From Deltaproteobacteria bacterium (lineage in GTDB: Bacteria > Desulfobacterota > DAOWNY01), in contig DAOWNY010000096.1 in NCBI GenBank assembly GCA_030642325.1, positions 1 to 7,081 on the forward strand: DNA of 7,081 nt, written 5' to 3'. A program made the translations under genes and the position numbers. Shown here one piece after another: positions 1 through 6,612 of the stretch; position 1 is the first letter of the stretch; every line of letters begins with the position of its first letter. The notes under the pieces are model-generated. The model ran no database searches, was not told where the DNA came from, and worked only from the letters and a program-made list of their open reading frames with translations.

Positions 1-63
1 CCCGCAGAAAGTGCTCCCGCTCCCGTAGAAAGTATCCCTGCTCCCGCAGAAAGTGCCCCGGTT
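1..63 (+). repeat. 21-bp tandem repeat, three copies visible, coding for a 7-residue repeat
   Basis: Three consecutive 21-base units (1-21, 22-42, 43-63) share the core CCCGYAGAAAGT and encode PAESAPA, PVESIPA and PAESAPV. The array meets the window edge, so the true copy number is unknown. In-frame short repeats of this kind usually encode extended Pro/Ala linkers and can change in number by slippage. Confidence 0.8.
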
Positions 64-312
64 TCTGAAAAACAAAAATCCGGAAAGCTGAAGATTAAGG
101 TAAAAATACCTCCCCATATTATTAAACAGGCAAAATCATTTTCTAAGGGTTATCGCAATAAGCTGGCAGGAATATTGGCTGCCCAGGCACTTCAGAAGCA
201 TTCTCAGATAAAGGCCTCCCTTACGGACGATCCCCTTTCGATTTGGAATAGAACCAAGGAGCTTATATTGGCTCAGCTTGAAAAAAAGATCGCAAGCACC
301 GAAGAAGAGTAG
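1..312 (+). CDS. 3' end of an unidentified protein with Pro/Ala/Glu/Ser repeats (partial)
   Basis: Reading frame 1 is open from the first base to a TAG at 310-312 and gives 103 residues; the start lies outside the window. The visible part begins with three seven-residue repeats (PAESAPA, PVESIPA, PAESAPV), probably a flexible linker. A basic stretch rich in Lys and Ile follows (around residues 26-50, including KLKIKVKIPP), then an apparently alpha-helical C-terminus with alternating hydrophobic and charged residues that ends in three Glu. No transmembrane segment or catalytic motif is visible. I do not recognise the family. That the frame is coding is supported by the clean open frame, codon use like the neighbours, and termination 26 bp from the convergent TPR gene. 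It could be the tail of a larger multidomain protein, since Pro/Ala-rich linkers usually join domains. No function is assigned. Confidence 0.75.
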   Translation, partial: PAESAPAPVESIPAPAESAPVSEKQKSGKLKIKVKIPPHIIKQAKSFSKGYRNKLAGILAAQALQKHSQIKASLTDDPLSIWNRTKELILAQLEKKIASTEEE

Positions 313-314
313 CT

Positions 315-329
315 AAACCCCCTTGGTTT
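315..329. terminator. Weak hairpin between convergent genes, possible terminator
   Basis: AAACC (315-319) and GGTTT (325-329) can pair as a 5-bp stem around a 5-base loop, in the 26-bp gap between the convergent stop codons at 310-312 and 339-341. The position suits a shared terminator. The stem is short and only partly GC, and there is no clear T-run on either side, so this is a weak candidate. Confidence 0.2.
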
Positions 330-338
330 CCCAATATG

Positions 339-1238
339 CTAATTCCTTAATTTGTGGATAAGTTGTTTGGCAATGGTATGTTTTGGATTGATTGATGAAA
401 CGAATTGCAGTCTTTGAATAATCTCCTTTTTCTTATTGATGTCAAGGCCCGATGGATTTTGAAGATATTCTATGCGGGCTAAATTGAAATGGGCCTCTTC
501 CTGAAAGGAATTCAGCGAGATGGATTTTTGGTAGGCAGCGATAGCTTCTTCATAATTTTTCATTTCTTCATAAACAGAGCCAAGATTGTTCCACGCCTGT
601 GAATTGCCGGGATTTAATTCCAGTACTCTCCGATAAGATTTGATAGTCTCCTGGTAGTTTCCGTTATGACAGTATAAAATACCCGAATTGAAGAGAGCCT
701 TGACGTGTTTGGGATCCAATTCCAGAACCTGTTGGTAATATTCCATTGCTTCGTCAAACATATCATACCGGTCGTAGAGGAGGGCGAGACAGAATTTGGG
801 GTGAACGGCACCGGGATCTATTGAAATAGCTTTTTTATAATATTCAATTACTTCTTGATAGTTTCCCTGCAGATCAGCTATGTGGGCAAGGTTGATCAGG
901 GCTTCAGCGTCCCCCGGTTTTAACTCCAGTGACTTTTCAAACATCTGCTTGGCGCTGCCCAATCTTTCCATTCGTTCGTAAACATATCCTAAGTTATTGT
1001 ATGCCTCCGGGTTATCGGGACTCATCATAACTATTTTGTGGAAGCACTCTTCCGCCCTGTCAAAATCATCCTTTTGAAGATAGATGAAACCCAAATTGAT
1101 ATGAGCATCTCCAAAAGTATCGTCAAGTTTAATGCATTTTTCATAAGCATCAATTGCCGTATCAGAAGGATATTCAACTGTATCGTATTTAAGGCCTTCC
1201 ATAAACCATTCCCTGGCGGTTTTTTTATTGTCCTTCAT
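339..1238 (-). CDS. Tetratricopeptide repeat (TPR) protein, soluble
   Basis: This 299-residue protein consists almost wholly of 34-residue TPR units, helix-turn-helix modules that stack into a superhelix for protein-protein binding. A first, expanded unit covers about residues 8-42. Six regular units then run 43-76, 77-110, 111-144, 145-178, 179-212 and 213-246, with typical signatures such as AYNNLGYVYERM, AWNNLGSVYEEM and LELDP/LELNP at unit ends. A degenerate last unit fills 247-290. There is no signal peptide, transmembrane segment or added catalytic domain, so it is probably cytoplasmic. The ATG at 1236-1238 is supported by GGGGAG on the minus strand (1245-1250), 6 bases upstream. The gene is convergent with the partial gene to its left and divergent from the kinase operon. 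A scaffold or adaptor role is likely from the fold; the partner cannot be told from sequence. Confidence 0.92.
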   Translation of the reverse strand: MKDNKKTAREWFMEGLKYDTVEYPSDTAIDAYEKCIKLDDTFGDAHINLGFIYLQKDDFDRAEECFHKIVMMSPDNPEAYNNLGYVYERMERLGSAKQMFEKSLELKPGDAEALINLAHIADLQGNYQEVIEYYKKAISIDPGAVHPKFCLALLYDRYDMFDEAMEYYQQVLELDPKHVKALFNSGILYCHNGNYQETIKSYRRVLELNPGNSQAWNNLGSVYEEMKNYEEAIAAYQKSISLNSFQEEAHFNLARIEYLQNPSGLDINKKKEIIQRLQFVSSINPKHTIAKQLIHKLRN

Positions 1239-1331
1239 TTTTTTCTCCCCTTTAAAAAGAAGATGGAATTATTCAATCCAAGTATTGCCCGGACAGCATC
1301 AGAGACCTAAAACCCTTACCTGACGATTGAT

Positions 1332-1366
1332 ACTATAAAATTAACAGATGGTTTATTAGTTGTCAA
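1332..1366 (-). promoter_or_regulatory. Candidate promoter elements for the TPR gene
   Basis: On the minus strand a perfect TTGACA (1366-1361) lies upstream of TATAGT (1337-1332, five of six matches to TATAAT), about 95 bases before the TPR start. The 23-base gap between them is too long for an ordinary sigma-70 promoter. At the normal 17-base spacing the hexamer would be TAATTT, only three of six matches. The individual elements are seen; their joint use is uncertain. Confidence 0.25.
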
Positions 1367-1621
1367 GGGGGCAATTTGCAGCCTCATTTCTAACGATTAG
1401 ACAAAAAAAGAGCTCCTTTAAAAATAATTACGATTTTTTCAGGTTAAAGGGGGATGCCGGATGCCCAAAATTGACCGATGATGTGTCAAAGAATTGGCAG
1501 ATTAAAAAACATCATTTTGTATAATTTATTTTTTTAATGGGTCCGTTTTACGGCTGATCTGAAAACCATCTAAATTAAACGGCTAAGACAGGACAAATCA
1601 TCGTAATTGGCGGACATTCCC

Positions 1622-1637
1622 TGGCGATTATTTGGCA
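1622..1637 (+). promoter_or_regulatory. Possible sigma-54 promoter overlapping the sigma-70 candidate
   Basis: TGGCGATTATTTGGCA has the invariant GG and GC ten bases apart required of a -24/-12 promoter. It matches the -24 core TGGC fully and the -12 box TTGCW in four of five positions. The remaining -24 positions do not match, and a GG-N10-GC pair is expected by chance about twice in a region of this size. It shares bases with the -35 element of the sigma-70 candidate, so at most one of the two may be real. Confidence 0.2.
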
Positions 1638-1659
1638 TGAATACTGCAGGACTCATAAT
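1632..1659 (+). promoter_or_regulatory. Candidate sigma-70 promoter for the kinase-cheR-cheB operon
   Basis: TTGGCA (1632-1637, five of six matches to TTGACA) and CATAAT (1654-1659, five of six matches to TATAAT) are separated by 16 bases. Transcription would begin near 1666, giving a leader of about 165 bases before the ATG at 1830. This is the best-spaced forward promoter match I find in the divergent region, but it rests on consensus matching alone. Confidence 0.35.
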
Positions 1660-1748
1660 TAAATTAGGTTTTTCAAAGCTAAACGTTTGTGTGCTGACAG
1701 CTGATCGCTCAACTTATCCTGAATAGAGCTACAATTCCTTTGGATCTG

Positions 1749-1935
1749 CAGTAATCGGTACTTTGGATTATCGATGGCTTGCTTGACAGGTTAAACCCAG
1801 TTACGTTCAGTCCGACCGGGAGAAAAATTATGAATCGTACAAGAAAATACATTGGAAACATCGGGTTCAGAAAAAAATTTATGTTTGTGGGATTGCTATT
1901 TTGTCTTTCCGGGTTAATTTCAGTAATCGGTACTT
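1749..1935 (+). repeat. Separated 15-bp direct repeat, one copy non-coding and one inside the kinase gene
   Basis: CAGTAATCGGTACTT occurs at 1749-1763, upstream of the kinase start, and again at 1921-1935, where it encodes part of TM1 and its outer edge (SVIGTY). The flanks are not similar. The match may be chance or a trace of a small rearrangement. Confidence 0.5.
1818..1823 (+). promoter_or_regulatory. Ribosome binding site that sets the kinase start at 1830
   Basis: GGGAGA sits 6 bases before ATG 1830-1832. The longer reading from TTG at 1779 would add 17 residues without a comparable site in front of it. Those residues have no membrane or domain character, whereas starting at 1830 puts a short basic segment directly before the first membrane helix, as expected. 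The ATG is therefore preferred. Confidence 0.75.
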
Positions 1936-4900
1936 ACGAAATATCTCAGACCGCGATTGCGCAAAGGTTAGAAAGGGAAATGAATGAGTGCCTCGTTTTT
2001 TTGTATTTTCGGACGCAGCAATATATAGAATTAAAAGAAACGGGGACACTCGAAGGTTTTAAAAAAGGGAGTGAAATCCTAAACGCCGGGGGCGGTCATC
2101 ATGAAAATATGGGGATAATTCAGCTTGCCGGGAGACTGATGGAACTATCCAATAAGATTTACAACAACAAGAATGCGCCAGAGAGGTGGCTTCTTACAAT
2201 TCTTGGTTATGGCGAATCCTTTCAACTGCTCAAAAAAAATACGATCGAGGTTGGAACAATGTTGGAAATTTGCCACAATTTAGAGACCGACAATGAGATA
2301 ATCGAGCTTGAAAAAAAATTCATTGAACAATACCGGAAAATTGCAAAAAACGGTGCTCTGTTTTCATCCCAGCTTGGGTCGGAGTTGAATTTTGTTAAGA
2401 ATATGGTGTTTAATGTCAATCTTTTCTTTGCAATAGCAGCTCTATCCACACTTTTTTTACTGATCAAGATGACGGTAAAGCCGCTACTCAGGGTAACATC
2501 CGTTGCCCGCGAGCTGGCAGGGGGTGATCTGGATCAGGAAATCGATATTCAACAGGAAGATGAAATCGGTCAGCTTGCCCTCTCTTTTAAAGAAATGCAA
2601 ACCTCTTTAAGAAAGAGGGCGGAAGTCTTGGAAAAGATAGCAGAGGGGAGCCTGGACGTAAGTGTGGAAGAGAAGAGCGATAACGATCGGCTGGCGATCT
2701 CGGTTAACAGAATGACAAGATCGCTCAAAGAAACATCGGAAGCGGTGCGGAAAGTAGCAGAGGGGAACCTGGACGTAAGTGTGGAAGAGAAGAGCGATAA
2801 CGATCGGCTGGCGATCTCGGTTAACAGAATGACAAGATCGCTCAAAGAAACATCGGAAGAAAATGAAAGAAACAACTGGTTCAAAACCGGGCAGGCACAA
2901 CTGGCAGACCAGATGCGGGGCAATAAAGATATTCCCACCCTGTCCAGGGATATTATTTCTTGCCTTGCCAAGTATCTGAATATTCAGGTGGGCACTTTTT
3001 ATGTTGCCGACCGTGAAAAAATATTAAGGCTGGCCGGGAGTTATGCCTTTACAAAAAGAAAAGGGATTGTCACTAAAATTAAACATGGTGAGGGGCTGGT
3101 GGGGGAGGTGGCCCTGGAAAAACAGAGTATCCTGATCTCTGACGTGCCGGAGGATTATATGAGAGTCGATTCCAGCTTGGGAAATGCGCTTCCCCGCAAT
3201 ATTCTGGCCGTTCCGGTCATTTTGCAGGGCGCTGTAATGGGGGTTATGGAACTGGGCTCCCTTAGACCGTTTACTGACAGACAGATGGAATTTGTCGAGT
3301 TGGTCACCGAAAATATTGCGATTGCCATAAATACCGCCAAGGAGAGCCGGAGAACCAAAGTGCTGCTGGAGGAGACCCAGAGTCAAGCCGAAGAGCTGCA
3401 GGCCCAGCAGGAAGAACTGAAGGTTTCAAACGAACAACTGCAAGCCCAGCAGGAAGAACTGAAGGTTTCAAACGAAGGGCTGCAGACCCAGCAGGAAGAA
3501 CTGAGGGTTTCCAACGAAGGGCTGGGCAATAAAACCCGGGTGTTGGAGTCTCAAAAAGAGGAAATCGAGAAGAGTAACCGGTCTCTTGCTCTGGCCAAAG
3601 AGGATCTTACCAAAAAAGCCAGGGAACTGGCGGTATCCAGTAAATACAAATCTGAATTTCTTGCCAACATGTCCCACGAGCTGCGTACCCCTCTTAACAG
3701 CCTGCTTATTCTTTCCCGCGATCTGGCGGAGAACTCAAGCGGGAATTTAACCGAGGAACAGGTAGAATCGGCGAAGATAGTCCATAATAGCGGCCAGGGA
3801 CTGCTCAGCCTCATCAACGACATCTTGGACCTTTCCAAAATTGAAGCGGGCAAGATGCAGGTTAGTTTTGCCAATATTAAACTGGATGAAATTGAAAAAA
3901 ACATCTTAACTAACTTTAGGCATGTTCTGGATAAAAAGAACTTGGCACTTACGATCAACCTGAGCAGGGAGATTCGTCCGGAAATTCAGACGGATCAGCA
4001 GAAACTGGAACAGATCATTAAGAATTTGATCTCAAACTCCATCAAGTTTACCGAATCAGGGGGAATTACCGTCGATTTTGGACGAGTTGAATCCCATGTG
4101 GACTTGAGCCGCAGCGGGCTTAAGCCGGAAGACACCATTGCAATTTCGGTAATTGATACCGGGATAGGAATACCCGAGGACAAGCAGCTTGAAATATTTG
4201 AGGCCTTTCAGCAGGCAGACGGCAGCATTTCCAGACAATACGGGGGTACGGGCCTGGGGCTCTCAATATCGCGCGAGCTTGTCAATCTCCTGGGCGGTGA
4301 GATTAAACTGAAAAGTGAAGTGGGGAAGGGATCCACATTTACTATCTACCTCCCCTTTGTGTGCAAAAAAACTGTGGGGCATCAGGAGGAAAAAAGGGCT
4401 GAGAAGCAAAAGAAGAGGGAAAAGCCTGAAGAGCAAAAAAGATTGATAAATCCCCAAACCTTCTCCTCCATTCCCGATGATCGGGATGAACTGGAAGCGG
4501 GCGATAAGGTAATACTCATAATTGAGGATGATCCGGTTTTTGCCAAGAGTGTTCAGGACCAGGCCGGGGGGCACAGGTTTAAAACTCTTGTTTCTGCAAC
4601 AGGGGAGGAGGGGGTAGAGCTGGCCCGGAAGCATATACCGGAAGCAGTAGTGTTGGATATTAATCTCCCGGGTATTGACGGATGGGCAGTGCTGGATACC
4701 TTAAAAGATGATCCTGATCTCCGTCATATCCCCGTTCATATCGTATCGAGCGAAAATGAAAACCTGGATGCATATAAAAAAGGTGCCATTGAATATCTGG
4801 AAAAACCGGTTTCCAGGGAACAGTTGTCCGCCACCTTCCAGCAGATCGAATCTTTTAACGAAAAAAGGGTTAAAGATCTTTTGCTGGTGGAGGATGACGA

Positions 4901-5687
4901 GAACATGAGAAAAAGCATAATCAAGTTGATCGGAAACAGCGATGTAGCAACAACCGAAGCGGCCACCGGTGATGCGGCAATCGCAGCGCTTGAAACCAGA
5001 GTTTTTGACTGTATGGTGCTGGATTTGAGACTTCCCGACATTACCGGCACGGAACTACTTCAGAAGATGAATGATGACAACAAGATCAAGATTCCCCCGG
5101 TCATCATCTATACCGGAAAAGATCTCACCAGTCAGGAAGTGGAAGAGCTTCAGCAGTACTCGGATTCAATTATCATCAAAGGCGCAAAATCAGAGGAACG
5201 GCTTCTGGACGAAACAGCCCTCTTTCTGCACCGGGTAGTTAAAAACATGCCCGGCAATCAACAGAAAATGATTGCCCGTCTTCACGATAAAGAGCAGATA
5301 TTCAGAAATCAAAAGGTACTCCTGGTGGACGATGACATGCGAAATGTTTTTGCCCTGTCAAAGGTTTTAAATAAGAAAGGGATCAAGGTAGAAAAAGCGG
5401 AAAACGGAAAAAAGGCGCTGGCAGTGCTGGAAAAAGAAGATGATATAGGTCTGGTTTTGATGGACATTATGATGCCGGTAATGGATGGCTATGAAACCAT
5501 AGAACGTATTCGCTCCCAGCAAAAATTTAATGAACTGCCGATCATTGCCTTAACTGCAAAAGCGATGGCGAGTGACCGGGAGAAATGTGTTGCAGTGGGG
5601 GCAAACGATTACATTTCCAAACCGGTTGACGTTGATCGTCTGCTTTCCTTGATGAGGATATGGCTGTACCGCGACCCTCTTTCTTAA
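1830..5687 (+). CDS. Membrane hybrid histidine kinase: poly-HAMP, GAF, HisKA, HATPase, three receivers
   Basis: This 1285-residue inner-membrane sensor kinase should autophosphorylate on His and pass phosphate to its own receivers. Order by residue: basic N-terminus; TM1 17-35; extracytoplasmic sensing region 36-191 of unrecognised type; TM2 192-212; HAMP 213-265; two HAMP-like units 270-304 and 309-343; GAF about 370-503; Glu/Gln-rich coiled coil about 510-600; HisKA with SHELRTP (His616); HATPase about 716-843 with N box Asn736, G1 DTGIGIP (from 776) and G2 GGTGLGLS (805-812); a Lys/Glu-rich linker; REC1 (Asp943, Lys992); REC2 (Asp1065, Lys1117); REC3 (Asp1212, Lys1264). All catalytic and phospho-acceptor residues are present. 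REC2 has KG where KP is usual. No Hpt domain is present, so the outlet of the relay is unknown. cheR follows after 41 bases, suggesting one operon. The kinase identity is secure; the signal sensed is not. Confidence 0.95.
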   Translation: MNRTRKYIGNIGFRKKFMFVGLLFCLSGLISVIGTYEISQTAIAQRLEREMNECLVFLYFRTQQYIELKETGTLEGFKKGSEILNAGGGHHENMGIIQLAGRLMELSNKIYNNKNAPERWLLTILGYGESFQLLKKNTIEVGTMLEICHNLETDNEIIELEKKFIEQYRKIAKNGALFSSQLGSELNFVKNMVFNVNLFFAIAALSTLFLLIKMTVKPLLRVTSVARELAGGDLDQEIDIQQEDEIGQLALSFKEMQTSLRKRAEVLEKIAEGSLDVSVEEKSDNDRLAISVNRMTRSLKETSEAVRKVAEGNLDVSVEEKSDNDRLAISVNRMTRSLKETSEENERNNWFKTGQAQLADQMRGNKDIPTLSRDIISCLAKYLNIQVGTFYVADREKILRLAGSYAFTKRKGIVTKIKHGEGLVGEVALEKQSILISDVPEDYMRVDSSLGNALPRNILAVPVILQGAVMGVMELGSLRPFTDRQMEFVELVTENIAIAINTAKESRRTKVLLEETQSQAEELQAQQEELKVSNEQLQAQQEELKVSNEGLQTQQEELRVSNEGLGNKTRVLESQKEEIEKSNRSLALAKEDLTKKARELAVSSKYKSEFLANMSHELRTPLNSLLILSRDLAENSSGNLTEEQVESAKIVHNSGQGLLSLINDILDLSKIEAGKMQVSFANIKLDEIEKNILTNFRHVLDKKNLALTINLSREIRPEIQTDQQKLEQIIKNLISNSIKFTESGGITVDFGRVESHVDLSRSGLKPEDTIAISVIDTGIGIPEDKQLEIFEAFQQADGSISRQYGGTGLGLSISRELVNLLGGEIKLKSEVGKGSTFTIYLPFVCKKTVGHQEEKRAEKQKKREKPEEQKRLINPQTFSSIPDDRDELEAGDKVILIIEDDPVFAKSVQDQAGGHRFKTLVSATGEEGVELARKHIPEAVVLDINLPGIDGWAVLDTLKDDPDLRHIPVHIVSSENENLDAYKKGAIEYLEKPVSREQLSATFQQIESFNEKRVKDLLLVEDDENMRKSIIKLIGNSDVATTEAATGDAAIAALETRVFDCMVLDLRLPDITGTELLQKMNDDNKIKIPPVIIYTGKDLTSQEVEELQQYSDSIIIKGAKSEERLLDETALFLHRVVKNMPGNQQKMIARLHDKEQIFRNQKVLLVDDDMRNVFALSKVLNKKGIKVEKAENGKKALAVLEKEDDIGLVLMDIMMPVMDGYETIERIRSQQKFNELPIIALTAKAMASDREKCVAVGANDYISKPVDVDRLLSLMRIWLYRDPLS
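2638..2859 (+). repeat. Tandem duplication of a HAMP-like unit (117-bp period, near-identical)
   Basis: Copy 1 (2638-2742) and copy 2 (2755-2859) are 105 bases each, separated by 12 bases, and differ at one position only (G2650 against A2767, changing Ser to Asn). Each encodes a 35-residue unit starting [I/V]AEG[S/N]LDVSVEEKS and ending RMTRSLKETSE. The pattern, xAEGxLDV, then an acidic connector, then DRLAxSVNRM, is that of divergent HAMP modules found in poly-HAMP receptors. Synonymous positions are also identical, so the duplication is recent or kept uniform by recombination. The reading frame is preserved (39 residues per period). Confidence 0.95.
3396..3521 (+). repeat. Three 42-bp coding repeats forming a Glu/Gln-rich coiled coil
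   Basis: The units 3396-3437, 3438-3479 and 3480-3521 encode LQAQQEELKVSNEQ, LQAQQEELKVSNEG and LQTQQEELRVSNEG (residues 523-564). Adjacent copies differ at about 4 of 42 bases. Fourteen residues are two heptads, and Leu recurs at heptad spacing, so this is a parallel coiled coil linking GAF to HisKA. It would carry the input signal to the kinase core. Confidence 0.92.
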
Positions 5688-5728
5688 CAGTCTGAAAAAA
5701 ACCATTAGAGAGCATTCAATAAGATATT

Positions 5729-6553
5729 ATGAAAGCAACTCAAATTAAAAAAATTGAGATCAACCTATTTCTTGAGGCCTTGCTGCAACGCTATGGTTAT
5801 GATTTTAGCAACTATGCCCGGGCATCAATGAAAAGAAGGGTTATGAGAGTTTTGGCAGAAACCGGTCAAAAGACGGTAAGCGAAATGATCCCGGATCTTT
5901 TATATGATGAATCCTTTTTTGCAAAATGCATACGCGAATTTTCCATCACCGTAACCGAAATGTTCCGCAACCCCGATTTTTACCAGGCAATTATTGAAAA
6001 AGTAGTCCCTTATTTAAAAACTTTTCCCTATTTTAAAACCTGGCATGCCGGCTGTGCAACGGGCGAAGAGGTATATTCATTTGCGATCATCCTAAAAGAG
6101 GAGGGGCTTCTTGACCGTGCTACCATATTTGCCACCGACTTTAACGAACTGGCCATAAATAAGGCTAAACAGGGGATTTATTCTATCAAAGATGTGAAGG
6201 ATTTCACAGTAAACTATCAGGCGGCAGGGGGCAAATGCTCTTTCTCGGAATATTACCACGCCGGATACGATTCAATCATCATCGATCAATCGTTAAGGAA
6301 AAATATCACCTTTGCCGGCCATAATCTGGTCTCGGACCAGGTATTCGGGGAAATGAATTTGATTGTATGTAGAAACGTCCTGATATATTTTAACCAGACT
6401 CTCCAGAACAGGGTGTTTGACCTTTTTAATGACAGTCTCAGAATAAACGGTTTTCTTGCCCTTGGAGATAAAGAAAGCCTGCAGTTATCCGGCATTGAAA
6501 AAAATTACAAGGTGATCGACAGCCGTTGGAAAATTTATCAAAAGATCAGGTAA
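5729..6553 (+). CDS. cheR: CheR-type protein-glutamate methyltransferase
   Basis: This 274-residue cytoplasmic enzyme should transfer a methyl group from S-adenosylmethionine to Glu side chains of a receptor-like protein. An N-terminal helical CheR domain (about 8-65, with RYGYDFSNYARASMKRR) leads into the conserved FSITVTEMFRNPDFY segment. The methyltransferase domain follows: AGCATGEE (107-114, the SAM-binding loop), the acidic ATDFN (135-139) and CRNVLIYF (214-221). The length is close to that of E. coli CheR (286), and there is no added TPR or PAS domain. The start at 5729 fits the family N-terminus, although its ribosome binding site is weak (AAG about 6 bases upstream). The gene lies 41 bases after the kinase and 59 before cheB. 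No chemoreceptor is seen, so its substrate is open; the upstream kinase or an unlinked receptor are the candidates. Confidence 0.95.
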   Translation: MKATQIKKIEINLFLEALLQRYGYDFSNYARASMKRRVMRVLAETGQKTVSEMIPDLLYDESFFAKCIREFSITVTEMFRNPDFYQAIIEKVVPYLKTFPYFKTWHAGCATGEEVYSFAIILKEEGLLDRATIFATDFNELAINKAKQGIYSIKDVKDFTVNYQAAGGKCSFSEYYHAGYDSIIIDQSLRKNITFAGHNLVSDQVFGEMNLIVCRNVLIYFNQTLQNRVFDLFNDSLRINGFLALGDKESLQLSGIEKNYKVIDSRWKIYQKIR

Positions 6554-6612
6554 GGCACTGAGGCTTCATTTGTTGATGATAAAATCGAAACTCTGACAGG
6601 AAAATACCGGTA

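Larger units (their letters stand above)
1239..1829. other. Long non-coding divergent region between the TPR gene and the kinase operon
   Basis: About 590 bases separate the two divergent start codons, and no convincing gene lies between them. The region is more AT-rich than the flanking genes, with several A/T runs (for example 1401-1437 and 1501-1537). It contains the candidate promoters listed separately and a perfect TATAAT at 1520-1525 with TTGGCA 20 bases upstream (1494-1499), a spacing too long for a good sigma-70 promoter. It also holds an inverted repeat TTGAC-N9-GTCAA at 1471-1489, a tandem 7-bp duplication GGATGCC at 1452-1465, and CCGTTT/AAACGG arms at 1543-1548 and 1577-1582. I see no tRNA, no recognisable riboswitch and no CRISPR. 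A small RNA cannot be excluded. Confidence 0.7.

Noticed and set aside
1038..1310. 90-codon + strand frame opposite the start of the TPR gene
   Set aside because: It mostly lies antisense to the clearly coding TPR repeats, and its composition looks like a reversed coding strand.
1452..1465. Tandem GGATGCC duplication as an operator or iteron
   Set aside because: It has only two 7-bp copies with no further copies nearby, too little to support a site.
1471..1489. TTGAC as the -35 box of a forward promoter
   Set aside because: No acceptable -10 hexamer lies 16-18 bases downstream. It is kept only as an inverted repeat of unknown meaning.
1637..1726. 29-codon ATG frame in the divergent region
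   Set aside because: It has no ribosome binding site, overlaps the promoter candidates and has no recognisable protein character.
1764..1779. Second GG-N10-GC (sigma-54-like) match close to the kinase start
   Set aside because: The -24 box matches only TGG of its core and such pairs are expected by chance in this length of DNA.
1779..1829. Extension of the kinase start to TTG at 1779
   Set aside because: There is no ribosome binding site in front of it, while ATG 1830 has GGGAGA at the right distance and gives a normal membrane N-terminus.
2570..2971. Minus-strand frames with an internal protein repeat opposite the HAMP units
   Set aside because: The repeat only mirrors the duplicated HAMP DNA of the real gene; there is no start signal or family resemblance.
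4263..4634. Minus-strand 123-codon frame opposite the kinase linker and REC1
   Set aside because: It is antisense to well-defined HATPase and receiver sequence. Its Leu/Phe-rich tract is the complement of the Lys/Glu-rich linker.
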